DNA of 64,000 nt from NCBI RefSeq assembly GCF_002737755.1, contig NZ_PEGH01000018.1, positions 434,001-498,000 on the forward strand. Direction: 5' to 3'. Both the position numbers and the translations under genes were made by a program. A model generated the notes under the pieces. That model was not told the DNA's origin, made no database searches, and saw only the letters and a program-made list of their open reading frames with translations. This stretch comes from Caulobacter sp. BP25 (GTDB taxonomy: Bacteria > Pseudomonadota > Alphaproteobacteria > Caulobacterales > Caulobacteraceae). Of this stretch, positions 43,660 through 52,197 are shown one piece after another (position 1 is the first letter of the stretch; each line of letters begins with the position of its first letter).

Positions 43660-44406
43660 TTAGAGAGGGCTGGCGAAGACGGCGTCGGCGATTAAGGCGG
43701 CGAACAGGGAAGCAAGCGGGGCTTCGGGATCGGCGCTCGCGGCGGCCTGGGCGGCCTCGCCGGCGGTGAGGCCGTCTCGGCAGGCGCGCAGGAACGCGGT
43801 TTCGGCGAGGCCGACCACGCGGCAGGCCGTCGCCTGGCCGCGTCGGACCAGCAGCAGGGTCTCAGGCGTCTCGGAAAGGTCGAGGTCCTCTGCGCCATCG
43901 CGGGCCGCGCGCCACAGGCTTGGCAGGCCTGCTTCGAAAGCGGCGAAGCGGACGCTGGGATGGAGGGCAAGCTGCGTGTCGGCCAGGCCCTCGGGCGCCA
44001 GACGCGACAGCGTTTCGGCGTCAAGCACCGGCGCTTCGGCCTCGAACAGCGCCTCGGTCCACAGGCGGTCCAGGTGGGCGATGCCGGCGAGGTACGGCAG
44101 CTCGGCGGCGGGCGGGAAGCGCTCCAGCCAGGCGGGAAACGCCGCGCCATAGTCTAGCAGGGCGGCGCTGGTCGGCGGCGCCTCGCGGGCGAACAGGGCG
44201 GCTGCGGCGCGGAACCAGTCCTCGCCGACCATCGACTGGACCGTGGGGAAATTCGCGGCCAAGGCGTCGACGCAGCCCTTGGCGATGGTGTTGCGATAGA
44301 CGGTAAGGCCGGGGTGGTCCGTATCGTCCAGCCATGGCGACAGGGCCGCGCGCTGGCCGCCGATCGCGGCGACGAAGGCGTCCTGGAAGGCGAGCAGCTC
44401 AGGCAT
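43660..44406 (-). CDS. bufC: DUF2063 protein, MNIO partner (BufC-like)
   Basis: A 248-residue protein of the DUF2063/HvfC family. FQDAFVAAIGGQ at the start, then HPGLTVYRNTIAKGCVDALA and FPTVQSMVGEDWF (the DNA-binding-like N-terminal domain), and a helical C-terminal half. It starts eight bases inside the end of bufB. It is thought to deliver the bufferin precursor to the multinuclear iron oxidase. Part of the same operon as bufA and bufB. Confidence 0.87.
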   Translation of the reverse strand: MPELLAFQDAFVAAIGGQRAALSPWLDDTDHPGLTVYRNTIAKGCVDALAANFPTVQSMVGEDWFRAAAALFAREAPPTSAALLDYGAAFPAWLERFPPAAELPYLAGIAHLDRLWTEALFEAEAPVLDAETLSRLAPEGLADTQLALHPSVRFAAFEAGLPSLWRAARDGAEDLDLSETPETLLLVRRGQATACRVVGLAETAFLRACRDGLTAGEAAQAAASADPEAPLASLFAALIADAVFASPL

Positions 44407-45229
44407 CCGCCATCTCCAGGGCGGAAAGCTCGGCGGCGGCGCGGTCGCGCTCGGCCATCAGCGTGGCGAAAGCAGGAATCTCGTCATCCCGCTCAATGAG
44501 CGTTGGGCGCGGGCCGACGCGGCGGATCAGGCGGCGATAGAGGGTCCAGACGGGCTCGGCCACCGGCGCGCCGTGGGTGTCGATCAGCAGGCCAGAGCCC
44601 CCGGCGTCGGGGCCGTGGCCCGCCAGGTGGATCTCGCCGATCGCCTCGGCGGGCAGGGCGTCCAGATACGCCTCGGCGCTGTAGCTAAGGTTGCTGGCGC
44701 TGACGAACACGTTGTTGACGTCGACCAGCAGGCCGCAGCCGGTGCGCGCGACCAGGGCCTTGAGGAAGTCGACCTCGTCCAGGTCGTGGCCGGTCAGGGG
44801 CAGGTACAGCGACGGGTTCTCGATCAGCACGCGACGACCTAGCACCGTCTGCATCTGGTCGATGTTGTCGGCGATGCGGGACAGCGCGGCCTTGGTGCGG
44901 GGAAAGGGCAGCAGGTCGGGCTGGTGCGTCCCACGATGGGTCGACCAGGCCAGGTGCTCGGAGACGACGAACGGCTCGAACCGGTCGACCAGGCGCTTCA
45001 GCGTGGCCAGGTGCGCGGGGGCCGGAGCGGCGTCGGCGGCCAGCGACAGGCCCACGCCGTGCAGCGAGAGCGGACGACGCTGGCGGATCGCTTCCAGCGC
45101 CGACAGCCTGGGACCGCCGGCCGACATGTAGTTCTCGGGATGGACCTCGAACCAAAGGCCCTGCGCCGTCGCCGCGAGGGCGTCGGCATAGTGCTCGGGT
45201 TTCAGGCCAAGGCCGGCGGTGGGGGGCAT
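44399..45229 (-). CDS. bufB: Multinuclear non-haem iron oxidase (DUF692), BufB
   Basis: A 276-residue TIM barrel of the DUF692 (MNIO) family. Metal-site motifs FVVSEHLAW, VLIENPSLYLPLT, LVDVNNVFVSASN and the IHLAGH strand are visible. Members oxidise cysteine residues in RiPP precursors to oxazolone/thioamide or, for bufferins, thiooxazole groups. The partner is bufC, coupled by an eight-base overlap. The substrate gene bufA lies upstream on the same strand. Confidence 0.92.
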   Translation of the reverse strand: MPPTAGLGLKPEHYADALAATAQGLWFEVHPENYMSAGGPRLSALEAIRQRRPLSLHGVGLSLAADAAPAPAHLATLKRLVDRFEPFVVSEHLAWSTHRGTHQPDLLPFPRTKAALSRIADNIDQMQTVLGRRVLIENPSLYLPLTGHDLDEVDFLKALVARTGCGLLVDVNNVFVSASNLSYSAEAYLDALPAEAIGEIHLAGHGPDAGGSGLLIDTHGAPVAEPVWTLYRRLIRRVGPRPTLIERDDEIPAFATLMAERDRAAAELSALEMADA

Positions 45230-45247
45230 GGTGTTTCTCTCACAAAA

Positions 45248-45373
45248 CCGATTTTCCCGGCGAATGCCGGGACCCAGATGGAAGACGCTGAAGTGGGTTC
45301 CCTAAGCTCGAAGCGGCTCCAATCAGCCCCAGCGTCTTGGGATCTGGGCCCCGGCATTCGCCGGGGAGGTCGG
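45248..45373. repeat. Paired inverted intergenic repeat, family B copy 3
   Basis: About 126 bases with CCGATTTTCCCGGCGAATGC at the left and the complement at the right (CATTCGCCGGGGAGGTCGG). Unlike the other copies it lies inside an operon, between bufA and bufB, where a transcript would fold into a long hairpin. Confidence 0.87.
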
Positions 45374-45386
45374 ATGGTTGAGCGCC

Positions 45387-45665
45387 TTAAGCCTTCGGCG
45401 TCAGCGAGCCCATGCCCTTGGGGGTCTTGATCGTGGCGCACGTGCCCTTGGGCACCATCTTCCAGGCGTCGCCCTGGTAGTCGACCTTCGAGGTGCCAGC
45501 GCACGAGGTGCCCGCGCCCGCCTTGCAGTCGTTCTGGCCGGCCTTGGACACGCCGTAGCACTTTTCGCTGTCGCCCTTGGCCTTGTGGTCATCGGCGGCG
45601 GCCATCGAGACGCCGGCGCTGAGCGCGATGATGGCGGCGAGGGCGGCGGAAGCGGTGCGGTTCAT
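45387..45665 (-). CDS. bufA: Bufferin-type RiPP precursor (DUF2282)
   Basis: A 92-residue protein: signal peptide to about residue 23 (SMAAADD), then a Lys-rich core with four cysteines at 36 (EKCYG), 47 (NDCKAG), 55 (TSCAG) and 76 (GTCATI). DUF2282 proteins are bufferin precursors, exported and modified on Cys by BufB/BufC. In Caulobacter the modified peptide binds copper in the periplasm. The ATG at 45665 gives the signal peptide; a SigF-type promoter lies 55-90 bases upstream. Confidence 0.92.
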   Translation of the reverse strand: MNRTASAALAAIIALSAGVSMAAADDHKAKGDSEKCYGVSKAGQNDCKAGAGTSCAGTSKVDYQGDAWKMVPKGTCATIKTPKGMGSLTPKA

Positions 45666-45725
45666 GGAAATTCTCCTAAGCGTTTCGCGCCGAGGCGGCC
45701 CTATCACCGCTCGGTCGTGGGGAAA

Positions 45726-45751
45726 TACGAAGCGGAACCATTCGAGGTTAC
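45726..45751 (-). promoter_or_regulatory. SigF-type promoter of the bufferin operon
   Basis: On the minus strand GTAACC (45751-45746), 16 bases, then CGTA (45729-45726). The pattern matches the promoter in front of sigF across the divergent gap (GTAACC-N16-CGAA). The start point would lie near 45719, giving a leader of about 55 bases before bufA. Confidence 0.7.
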
Positions 45752-45815
45752 ACCGGTCGGTGAACAAATTTTCGACCGATCTTCCAGAGCAGGTTCCGGC
45801 CGCGCGGCCGGGTGT

Positions 45816-45841
45816 GTAACCATCGGGACTTCGCGCGCGAA
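45816..45841 (+). promoter_or_regulatory. SigF-type promoter of sigF-nrsF (autoregulation)
   Basis: GTAACC (45816-45821), a 16-base spacer, then CGAA (45838-45841). This is the same pattern as the bufferin promoter on the opposite strand, which implies that SigF drives its own operon. The start point falls within a few bases of the proposed sigF start, so the mRNA would be nearly leaderless or the true start lies further in (ATG 45886). Confidence 0.65.
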
Positions 45842-45852
45842 TAGGGGTGAGC

Positions 45853-46392
45853 GTGACGGAGACCGAGACCCGTTTGAAGGCGCTGATGCTGCGCGGGCTG
45901 GAGGGCGACGCCCCGGCCTATCGCGCCGGCTTGGCCCTGCTTGGGACCCGGCTTCGCGCCTATTTCGCGCGTCGGATGGCCGGCGCGCCCGGTGATGTGG
46001 AGGATCTTGTGCAGGAGACGCTGCTGGCGGTGCATCTAAAGCGGTCGACCTGGGACTCGTCCCAGTCGTTCACCGCCTGGGCGCACGCGGTGGCGCGCTA
46101 CAAGCTGATCGACCACTGGCGGCGGCGGAAAATCCGCCAGACCCTGCCGATCGAGGACCACATCGAATTCCTGGCCGCCGACGAGCCCGAACCCTCGGTC
46201 GGGATCGAGCTGGATAGGGCGCTGGCCAGCCTGCCCGAGCGCCAGCGCATCCTGGTCTCCGACGTCAAGCTGACGGGCCTGTCCCTGGCCGAGGCCGGGG
46301 CGCGGGCCGGCATCTCCGAGGGCGCGGCCAAGGTCGCTCTGCACCGAGCCCTGAAGGCCCTGGCCGAAAGGATGCGCCGTGCGGACGGATGA
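45853..46392 (+). CDS. sigF: ECF sigma factor SigF
   Basis: About 179 residues. Region 2 contains [18 protein letters not shown] and the -10 recognition part [20 protein letters not shown]; region 4 has [20 protein letters not shown] and an HTH. It is divergent from the bufferin operon and overlaps nrsF by 14 bases, the sigF-nrsF arrangement of Caulobacter that responds to metal/oxidative stress. The start is unclear: GTGs at 45847 and 45853 and an ATG at 45886 are candidates. Confidence 0.92.
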   Translation: MTETETRLKALMLRGLEGDAPAYRAGLALLGTRLRAYFARRMAGAPGDVEDLVQETLLAVHLKRSTWDSSQSFTAWAHAVARYKLIDHWRRRKIRQTLPIEDHIEFLAADEPEPSVGIELDRALASLPERQRILVSDVKLTGLSLAEAGARAGISEGAAKVALHRALKALAERMRRADG

Positions 46393-47017
46393 CTTGATCA
46401 ACGCCCTGGCCGCCGACGGCGCGCCCGTCCGTCCGCCGCCCCGTCGCCTGGCGGCGGTCGCGGCCGCCGGAGCCTTGACCGCGCTCGTGCTGGTGTTGGC
46501 CTGGCTGCATCCGCGCCATGACCTGGGCCAGGCCATTCAGGGCGGCATGTTCTGGATGAAGGCGCTCTACACCGCCGCCCTGGGCCTGGCCGGCTATCTG
46601 GCGATCGAGCGGCTGTCGCGGCCGGCGGCCGGCGGGCGGCGCGGCTGGTGGGTGGGCGGCGCGGCCCTGGCGTTGTTCGCGGTCGCCGGCGTCGTCCAGG
46701 CGATGGGCAGCCCCGACATCCAGGCGGCTCTGCACATGCTGCGCGGCCATTCATGGCACTCGTGCAGCGTCAACATCCTGATCCTGGGCCTGCCGATGCT
46801 GGCGCTGGGCCTCGTCGCCGTGCGCGGCATGGCGCCGACCCAGCCCGTCGCCGCCGGCTTCGCCACGGGCCTGTTCGCTGGAGGCGTGGCGGCGACCGTC
46901 TATGGCCTGCACTGCCCGGAGAGCACCTTCACCTTCGTGGCGCTTTGGTACAGCCTGGGTGTGCTGCTGCCGGCGGCGCTTGGGGCGCTGGTCGGGCGGT
47001 GGGTTCTGCGGTGGTAG
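46379..47017 (+). CDS. nrsF: NrsF-type membrane anti-sigma factor (DUF1109)
   Basis: A 212-residue protein with six membrane helices and a cytoplasmic N-terminus. Two cysteines lie in HSWHSCSVN (residue 129) and GLHCPES (residue 179). NrsF holds SigF at the membrane; in Caulobacter these conserved cysteines are needed for release under chromium/cadmium stress. GTG start, overlapping sigF. It closes the regulatory half of the bufferin locus. Confidence 0.92.
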   Translation: MRTDDLINALAADGAPVRPPPRRLAAVAAAGALTALVLVLAWLHPRHDLGQAIQGGMFWMKALYTAALGLAGYLAIERLSRPAAGGRRGWWVGGAALALFAVAGVVQAMGSPDIQAALHMLRGHSWHSCSVNILILGLPMLALGLVAVRGMAPTQPVAAGFATGLFAGGVAATVYGLHCPESTFTFVALWYSLGVLLPAALGALVGRWVLRW

Positions 47018-47148
47018 CGCATCGCGCTATTGGCGGCTCTAGATCGCGCCACCGAGTATGTGATGTCCAAGTAGCACCCTGTGATCATTCTGTTCTGGAT
47101 GGATCTTTAGTTTCCGTATTTTCAATTAACCTGCGGCAGGTCGGTGTT

Positions 47149-47424
47149 TTGAAATACCTCGAAAAAACTCTATTCTTTATACTTTTAGGGGCGATGTTTA
47201 TTGTAACGTTTATCGTTTACCTCGTTTTTGCGGAATTATATTTCATAGAATATAGAGGTCATTCCTTAATTTTGAGAAAATCTGTTTTTATATTCGGTAT
47301 TATTGCCCCGTCGATACCGATATTTTTCGCTATGAAAAGAGGTGTTAATTGGATTTCTTGCTTTCTTGTTGCGGTGACATTATTTGTGCAGATGGCGTTG
47401 CCGCAAATATTGTTCGTTTTTTGA
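47149..47424 (+). CDS. AT-rich orphan, small membrane protein
   Basis: About 91 residues from a TTG start (GGCAGG eight bases upstream). Three hydrophobic stretches: LEKTLFFILLGAMFIVTFIV, a second near SVFIFGIIAPSIPIFFAM and a third near SCFLVAVTLFVQMALPQI. The codon use is very AT-rich (many AAA, TTT, ATT), unlike every neighbour. I do not recognise it. It looks like recently acquired DNA, and expression is unproven. Confidence 0.45.
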   Translation: MKYLEKTLFFILLGAMFIVTFIVYLVFAELYFIEYRGHSLILRKSVFIFGIIAPSIPIFFAMKRGVNWISCFLVAVTLFVQMALPQILFVF

Positions 47425-47562
47425 ATTATTTCATTGATGTATGTGTTCTTTGATTTGAGATATTCTAAAATATCTGCGGCGAGTATTCAGTAATATCGTT
47501 ATTCGCTGGCTTGAGGTGGAGGCATTGGCGTCCGCAAAGTTCGCGCCCGCCTACCCCCAACG

Positions 47563-47596
47563 AAAAAGGCCTCCCGGATCGCTCTGGAAGGCCCTT
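47563..47596 (-). terminator. Terminator of fba
   Basis: On the minus strand GGCCTTCC pairs with GGGAGGCC (one mismatch) and is followed by TTTTT. It lies about 25 bases after the fba stop. Confidence 0.75.
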
Positions 47597-47618
47597 CGTC
47601 TCGACAATCAGCCTCACC

Positions 47619-48710
47619 CTACTCGGCGGCGGCCTTGGTCTGGCGGTCGCCGAACTTGGCGTGCAGTTCGCCCGAGGCGTAGCGCTTGGCCATGGCGGCG
47701 GTCGATAGCGGCTTGATCTTGTCAGCCCAGCCGGCCGAGCCGAACTCGGTGAAGCGGGCTTCGCAGACCTTGCGCATGGCTTCCTTGGCGGGCTTCAGAT
47801 AGGCGCGCGGATCGAACTCCGAGGGCTTTTCCATCAGCACCTTGCGGATCGCGCCGGTGATGGCCAGGCGGTTGTCGGTGTCGACGTTGATCTTGCGCAC
47901 GCCGTGCTTGATGCCGCGCTGGATCTCTTCGACCGGCACGCCCCAGGTCTGGGGCATCTCGCCGCCGAATTCGTTGATGATGTCCTGCAGCTCCTGCGGC
48001 ACCGAGCTTGAGCCGTGCATGACCAGGTGCGTGTTGGGCAGGCGCTGGTGGATCTCCTCGATCACGTTCATGGCCAGGACGTCGCCGTCCGGCTTGCGCG
48101 TGAACTTGTAGGCGCCGTGGCTGGTGCCCATGGCGATGGCGAGGGCATCGACGCCGGTGGCGTGGACGAACTCGACCGCCTGGTCCGGATCGGTCAGCAG
48201 CTCGTCGTGGGAAAGCTTGCCCTCGAAGCCGTGGCCGTCCTCGGCCTCGCCCATGCCGGTCTCCAGCGAGCCCAGCACGCCCAGTTCGCCCTCGACCGAG
48301 ACGCCGCACGAATGGGCCATCTGGACGACGCGGCGGGTGACGTCGACGTTGTACTCATAGCTGGCGGGGGTCTTGGCGTCCTCCATCAGCGAGCCGTCCA
48401 TCATCACCGAGGTGAAGCCGTACTGGATCGCCGTGGCGCAGGTCGCCGGACCGTTGCCGTGGTCCTGGTGCATGCACACCGGAATGTTCGGATAGAGCTC
48501 GACGAGACCGTCGATCAGGCGGGCCAGCACGATGTCACTGGCGTAGTTCCGCGCCCCGCGCGAGGCCTGGATGATGACCGGCGAGTTGACGGCGTCGGCC
48601 GCCTCCATGATCGCCAGGCCCTGTTCCATGTTGTTGATGTTGAAGGCCGGTAGCGCGTACTCATGCTCGGCGGCATGGTCCAGCAACTGTCGCAGCGTGA
48701 TGCGAGCCAC
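47619..48710 (-). CDS. fba: Class II fructose-bisphosphate aldolase
   Basis: A 363-residue class II enzyme with [20 protein letters not shown], the zinc-site [32 protein letters not shown] and the late [10 protein letters not shown] and [14 protein letters not shown]. It cleaves fructose-1,6-bisphosphate in glycolysis and works in reverse for gluconeogenesis. The GTG at 48710 follows AGGAGAG by six bases; the frame extends upstream without a start. It lies in the gap-pgk-fba series on the minus strand. Confidence 0.95.
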   Translation of the reverse strand: MARITLRQLLDHAAEHEYALPAFNINNMEQGLAIMEAADAVNSPVIIQASRGARNYASDIVLARLIDGLVELYPNIPVCMHQDHGNGPATCATAIQYGFTSVMMDGSLMEDAKTPASYEYNVDVTRRVVQMAHSCGVSVEGELGVLGSLETGMGEAEDGHGFEGKLSHDELLTDPDQAVEFVHATGVDALAIAMGTSHGAYKFTRKPDGDVLAMNVIEEIHQRLPNTHLVMHGSSSVPQELQDIINEFGGEMPQTWGVPVEEIQRGIKHGVRKINVDTDNRLAITGAIRKVLMEKPSEFDPRAYLKPAKEAMRKVCEARFTEFGSAGWADKIKPLSTAAMAKRYASGELHAKFGDRQTKAAAE

Positions 48711-48917
48711 GTAAATCTCTCCTGCAAGCGTGAAGTGGGTTGGGTCGTTTCTTGTTGTTGGGGCCGTGACGCTTGTGCGTTCTCTGCCCTTTCTCTTCAG
48801 TCTAAAGCGCGTCGGGGCGGTGAAAAACCGCACACACTTTCGCCTAACGCGCTTTCTCGTCAGTCTGGCACAGGCTGGACGCGGATCTGCACGATCCGCG
48901 CCAGCGAAGTTACTCTT

Positions 48918-50108
48918 TTAGGCCTCGAGCGCGGCGACGCCCGGAAGGGTCTTGCCCTCCATCCACTCCAGGAACGCGCCGCCGGCGGTCGAGACGAACG
49001 TCATGTCGGCCGCGACACCAGCGTGGTTCAATGCGGAGACGGTATCGCCGCCGCCCGCAACTGCAACGAGTTTACCCGACTTGGCGAGCGCCGCGACGTG
49101 TTTCGCCGCCGAAACGGTCGCCTTGTCGAACGGAGGCACCTCGAAAACACCCAGCGGGCCATTCCAGATCAGCGTCTGGCTGTCGTCGATCGCGGCCAGC
49201 AGGCGCTTGGCGCTTTCTGGACCGGCGTCCAGGATCAGGTCGTCGGCCTGGACGCCGTCCAGCGGACGGACAGCGGTTTCAACGCCAGGCGCGACCTTCT
49301 TGGCCACCACCACGTCGACCGGCAGCAGCAGCTCGCAGCCGGCGGCCTTGGCCTTTTCGATGATCTCGCGGGCGGTCTCGGCCAAGTCCTTCTCGCATAG
49401 CGAGGCGCCGACATCGTGGCCTTGGGCGAACAGGAAGGTGTTGGCCATGCCGCCGCCGATCGCCAGGCGGTCGAGCTTGGCGACCAGATTGTTGAGCAGA
49501 TCAAGCTTGGTCGAGACCTTGGAGCCGCCGACGATGCCGATCACCGGCTTCTTGGGCTTGCCCAGCGCCGCGTCCAGGGCCTCCAGCTCGCGCTGCATCG
49601 ACAGGCCAGGATAGGCCGGCAGCAGGTGGGCCAGGCCTTCGGTGGAGGCGTGGGCGCGGTGGGCGGCGCTGAAGGCGTCGTTGACATAGACGTCGCCATT
49701 GGCGGCCAGAGCCTTGGCGAACTCGGGATCGTTCTTCTCTTCGCCGGCGTGGAAGCGGACGTTTTCCAAGAGGGCCACGCCGCCATTGGCGAGGCCGTTC
49801 ACGACCTGCGCGCCGGCCGGGCCGACGCAGTCGCTGGCGAAGGCCACCGGCGCGCCCAGCAGCTTGCTCAGCGGCTCGGCGACGAAGGCCAGGCTCATCT
49901 CCGGCACGACCTTGCCCTTGGGGCGGTCGAAGTGGGCCAGCAGCACCACCTTGGCGCCTTGCTTGGACAGGTAGGCGATGGTCGGCAGCGCCGAGCGCAG
50001 GCGGGTGTCGTCGCTGATCTTGCCGCCCTCGACGGGCACGTTGAAGTCCACGCGGACCAAGGCGCGCTTGCCGGCGAGATCGGCGGTGTCGAGGGTGCGG
50101 AAGGTCAT
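48918..50108 (-). CDS. pgk: Phosphoglycerate kinase
   Basis: A 396-residue two-lobed kinase. [31 protein letters not shown] and the ATP-binding [13 protein letters not shown], then [13 protein letters not shown] are family motifs. It makes ATP from 1,3-bisphosphoglycerate. It is the middle gene of gap-pgk-fba. Its upstream neighbour gap ends in its own terminator, so pgk also needs a promoter between 50109 and 50133. The 207 bases between pgk and fba contain a GC-rich dyad near 48879-48905. Confidence 0.97.
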   Translation of the reverse strand: MTFRTLDTADLAGKRALVRVDFNVPVEGGKISDDTRLRSALPTIAYLSKQGAKVVLLAHFDRPKGKVVPEMSLAFVAEPLSKLLGAPVAFASDCVGPAGAQVVNGLANGGVALLENVRFHAGEEKNDPEFAKALAANGDVYVNDAFSAAHRAHASTEGLAHLLPAYPGLSMQRELEALDAALGKPKKPVIGIVGGSKVSTKLDLLNNLVAKLDRLAIGGGMANTFLFAQGHDVGASLCEKDLAETAREIIEKAKAAGCELLLPVDVVVAKKVAPGVETAVRPLDGVQADDLILDAGPESAKRLLAAIDDSQTLIWNGPLGVFEVPPFDKATVSAAKHVAALAKSGKLVAVAGGGDTVSALNHAGVAADMTFVSTAGGAFLEWMEGKTLPGVAALEA

Positions 50109-50133
50109 CGGTCGTCCTGAATATCGAGCAAGG

Positions 50134-50161
50134 AAAACCCCCGCTCCTTGCGGAGCGGGGG
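50134..50161 (-). terminator. Terminator between gap and pgk
   Basis: CCCCCGCTCC pairs with GGAGCGGGGG over a GCAA loop, followed on the minus strand by TTTT. It lies directly after gap, so readthrough into pgk would be reduced. Confidence 0.88.
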
Positions 50162-50178
50162 CTGGGTATTTCGGTTCC

Positions 50179-51186
50179 TTAGAGGAACTTCGCCATCACA
50201 AGAGCGGTGTCGCTCATGCGGGTCGCGAAGCCCCACTCGTTGTCGTACCACGACAGCACGCGGGCCAGCTTGCCTTCGATGACTTGCGTCTGGGGCAGAG
50301 CGGCGGTCGAGCTGGCGGCGATGTGGTTCAGGTCAGTCGAGACCAGCGGCTCGGTCGTCGTGGCCAGCACGCCCTTCATCGGGCCGTCGGCGGCGGCTTG
50401 CAGGGCCTTATTGATCTCGTCGATCGAGGTCTCGCGCGCGGCGACGACCTTCAGGTCGATGACCGAGACGTTCGGGGTCGGGACGCGGATCGACGAACCG
50501 TCCAGCTTGCCCTTCAGTTCCGGCAAGACGAGGCCCAGGGCCTTGGCGGCGCCGGTCGAGGTCGGGATCATGCTGAGGGCCGCGGCGCGGGCGCGGTAGA
50601 GGTCCTTGTGCATGGTGTCCAGCGTCGGCTGGTCGCCGGTGTAGCTGTGGATCGTGGTCATGTAGCCACGCTCGATGCCGAACAGGTCGTGCAGGACCTT
50701 GGCGACCGGGGCCAGGGCGTTGGTGGTGCACGAGCCGTTCGAGACGACGATGTCGTCGGCGGTCAGGGTCTCGTGGTTGACCTTGTAGACGATGGTCTTG
50801 TCGGCGCCGTCGGCGGGAGCCGAGACCAGGACGCGCTTGGCGCCGGCCTTCAGGTGGGCGCTGGCCTTGTCCTTGGCGGTGAAGATGCCGGTGCACTCAA
50901 AGGCGATGTCGACGCCCAGGTCCTTGTGCGGCAGCTCTTCGGGGTTACGGATGGCCGTGACCTTGATCTTGCCCTGGCCGACGTCGATCCAGTCCTCGCC
51001 CGAGGTGACGACGCCCGGGAAGCGGCCATGGACGCTGTCGTAGCGCAGCAGGTGGGCGTTGGTCTCGACCGGACCCAGGTCGTTGATGGCGACGACCTCG
51101 ATGTCGCGACGGCCATGCTCGGCGATGGAGCGCAGGACCAGACGTCCGATGCGGCCGAAGCCGTTGATGGCGACGCGAACAGCCAT
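50179..51186 (-). CDS. gap: Glyceraldehyde-3-phosphate dehydrogenase, type I
   Basis: A 335-residue enzyme: [20 protein letters not shown], the active-site [17 protein letters not shown] with the catalytic cysteine, [10 protein letters not shown] and [13 protein letters not shown]. It makes 1,3-bisphosphoglycerate with NAD(P)+. The alanine-to-glycine change before the cysteine (GSCTTN) is common in this group. It is the first of gap-pgk-fba on the minus strand. Confidence 0.97.
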   Translation of the reverse strand: MAVRVAINGFGRIGRLVLRSIAEHGRRDIEVVAINDLGPVETNAHLLRYDSVHGRFPGVVTSGEDWIDVGQGKIKVTAIRNPEELPHKDLGVDIAFECTGIFTAKDKASAHLKAGAKRVLVSAPADGADKTIVYKVNHETLTADDIVVSNGSCTTNALAPVAKVLHDLFGIERGYMTTIHSYTGDQPTLDTMHKDLYRARAAALSMIPTSTGAAKALGLVLPELKGKLDGSSIRVPTPNVSVIDLKVVAARETSIDEINKALQAAADGPMKGVLATTTEPLVSTDLNHIAASSTAALPQTQVIEGKLARVLSWYDNEWGFATRMSDTALVMAKFL

Positions 51187-51488
51187 GGGTCATTCTCCGA
51201 TTTGGCCGCCGAACGGGATCGATCGGCGTTCCCTATTTTCGCTGCGCGTTTTGCGGCCTGGGGGCGCGAAGTCAAGTCCGGGAGGCCGCGATTTGGAGGG
51301 TTGGGCGCCAAAATCGGGCGGCGCCAAGAGCTTGGCCCGTCCCCAACGAAACAAGCTTTCGCCCGCACGGAGCGCGGACAAAAGGCGGCGAATGCTGCTA
51401 TGGGCTCTGCGTCGCCCAATTGTCGCCCCGCGCGACTGGCTTAGAGGGCATCGTTCTGTATGTTGCGCCGCATGATGGAAATCCGCCG
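51187..51488. other. Divergent intergenic region between gap and DUF4164 gene
   Basis: About 300 bases without a supported gene. Promoters for gap (minus) and the DUF4164-zapA operon (plus) must be here. A GC-rich stretch near 51306-51330 carries a weak dyad (GGGCGCC/GGCGCC). No riboswitch or other site is recognised. Confidence 0.5.
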
Positions 51489-51863
51489 ATGATCCCGGCC
51501 GACGGTACGGCCCTCGACCTTGCCGTGCGCCGTCTGGAGCGCGCGATGAGCCAGCTTGAGCAACGCCTGGCGGCCAAGACCGCCGAGACCAAGCGCGCCC
51601 TGGCCGCCGCCGCCGCTGCTGGAGGCGCCAGCGGCGTCGCGCCTGGACTGTTCGAGGAAGACGAGAAGGCCCAGCTGGTCGCCGATCTGGAAGCCGCCCG
51701 CGAGCGCGAGAAGGCGCTGGAGGAAGCCGGCGAGCAGGCCTCGGTCGCGCTGGGGCGCGCCATCGCCGAGATCCGCGCCGCCCTGGGCGAGGACGGGGTC
51801 GCCAACGACCTGCACTCGCCCAGTGACGACGATGACCTGTTCGAAGACTCCGAGGAGGCCTGA
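51489..51863 (+). CDS. DUF4164-like coiled-coil protein
   Basis: About 124 residues. LDLAVRRLERAMSQLEQRLA and the second helix DLEAAREREKALEEAGEQAS predict coiled coils, with an acidic tail (PSDDDDLFEDSEEA). The arrangement directly upstream of zapA and the heptad pattern match the DUF4164 family. The ATG at 51489 is preferred; the frame extends 23 codons upstream. Function is unknown; the gap to zapA is three bases. Confidence 0.75.
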   Translation: MIPADGTALDLAVRRLERAMSQLEQRLAAKTAETKRALAAAAAAGGASGVAPGLFEEDEKAQLVADLEAAREREKALEEAGEQASVALGRAIAEIRAALGEDGVANDLHSPSDDDDLFEDSEEA

Positions 51864-51866
51864 CGC

Positions 51867-52193
51867 ATGGCCCAGGTGACGATCCAGGTGAACGGCCGAC
51901 CCTACATCGTCGGCTGCGAGGACGGGCAGGAGCCGCATCTGACCGAGCTGGCGCGCCTGTTCGACCGCCAGGTCCGCCAGGTCAGCTCTGACGTGGGACA
52001 GCTGGGCGAGACCCGGCTCTTCCTGATGGGCGCCCTGCTGCTGGCCGACGAGCTGTCGGACATGAAGCTGCGCCTGGCCCACGCCCAAAGCGAGATCGCC
52101 CGCATGCAGCAGGAAGGCACGAAGGCCGAGATCGCCGCGATCCGCGCCCTCGACGCCGCCGCCGAGAAGATCGAGAAACTGGCGGCGGACTAA
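51867..52193 (+). CDS. zapA: Cell division protein ZapA
   Basis: A 108-residue ZapA. QVTIQVNGRPYIVGCEDGQE forms the N-terminal beta hairpin; LTELARLFDRQVRQVSSDVG, then LFLMGALLLADELSDMKLRL is the dimer/tetramer coil. ZapA bundles FtsZ at the division site. In Alpha- and Gammaproteobacteria, zapA is usually followed by ssrS (6S RNA) and fthC. Here a histidine kinase gene lies between on the opposite strand. Confidence 0.93.
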   Translation: MAQVTIQVNGRPYIVGCEDGQEPHLTELARLFDRQVRQVSSDVGQLGETRLFLMGALLLADELSDMKLRLAHAQSEIARMQQEGTKAEIAAIRALDAAAEKIEKLAAD

Positions 52194-52197
52194 AGGC

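Noticed and set aside
46648..47148. Extension of the AT-rich orphan back into nrsF
   Set aside because: The upstream part of that frame is antisense-like shadow of nrsF; composition changes sharply only after 47018.
48879..48905. GC-rich dyad after pgk as a terminator
   Set aside because: No T run follows on the minus strand, so it is left as a structural dyad only.
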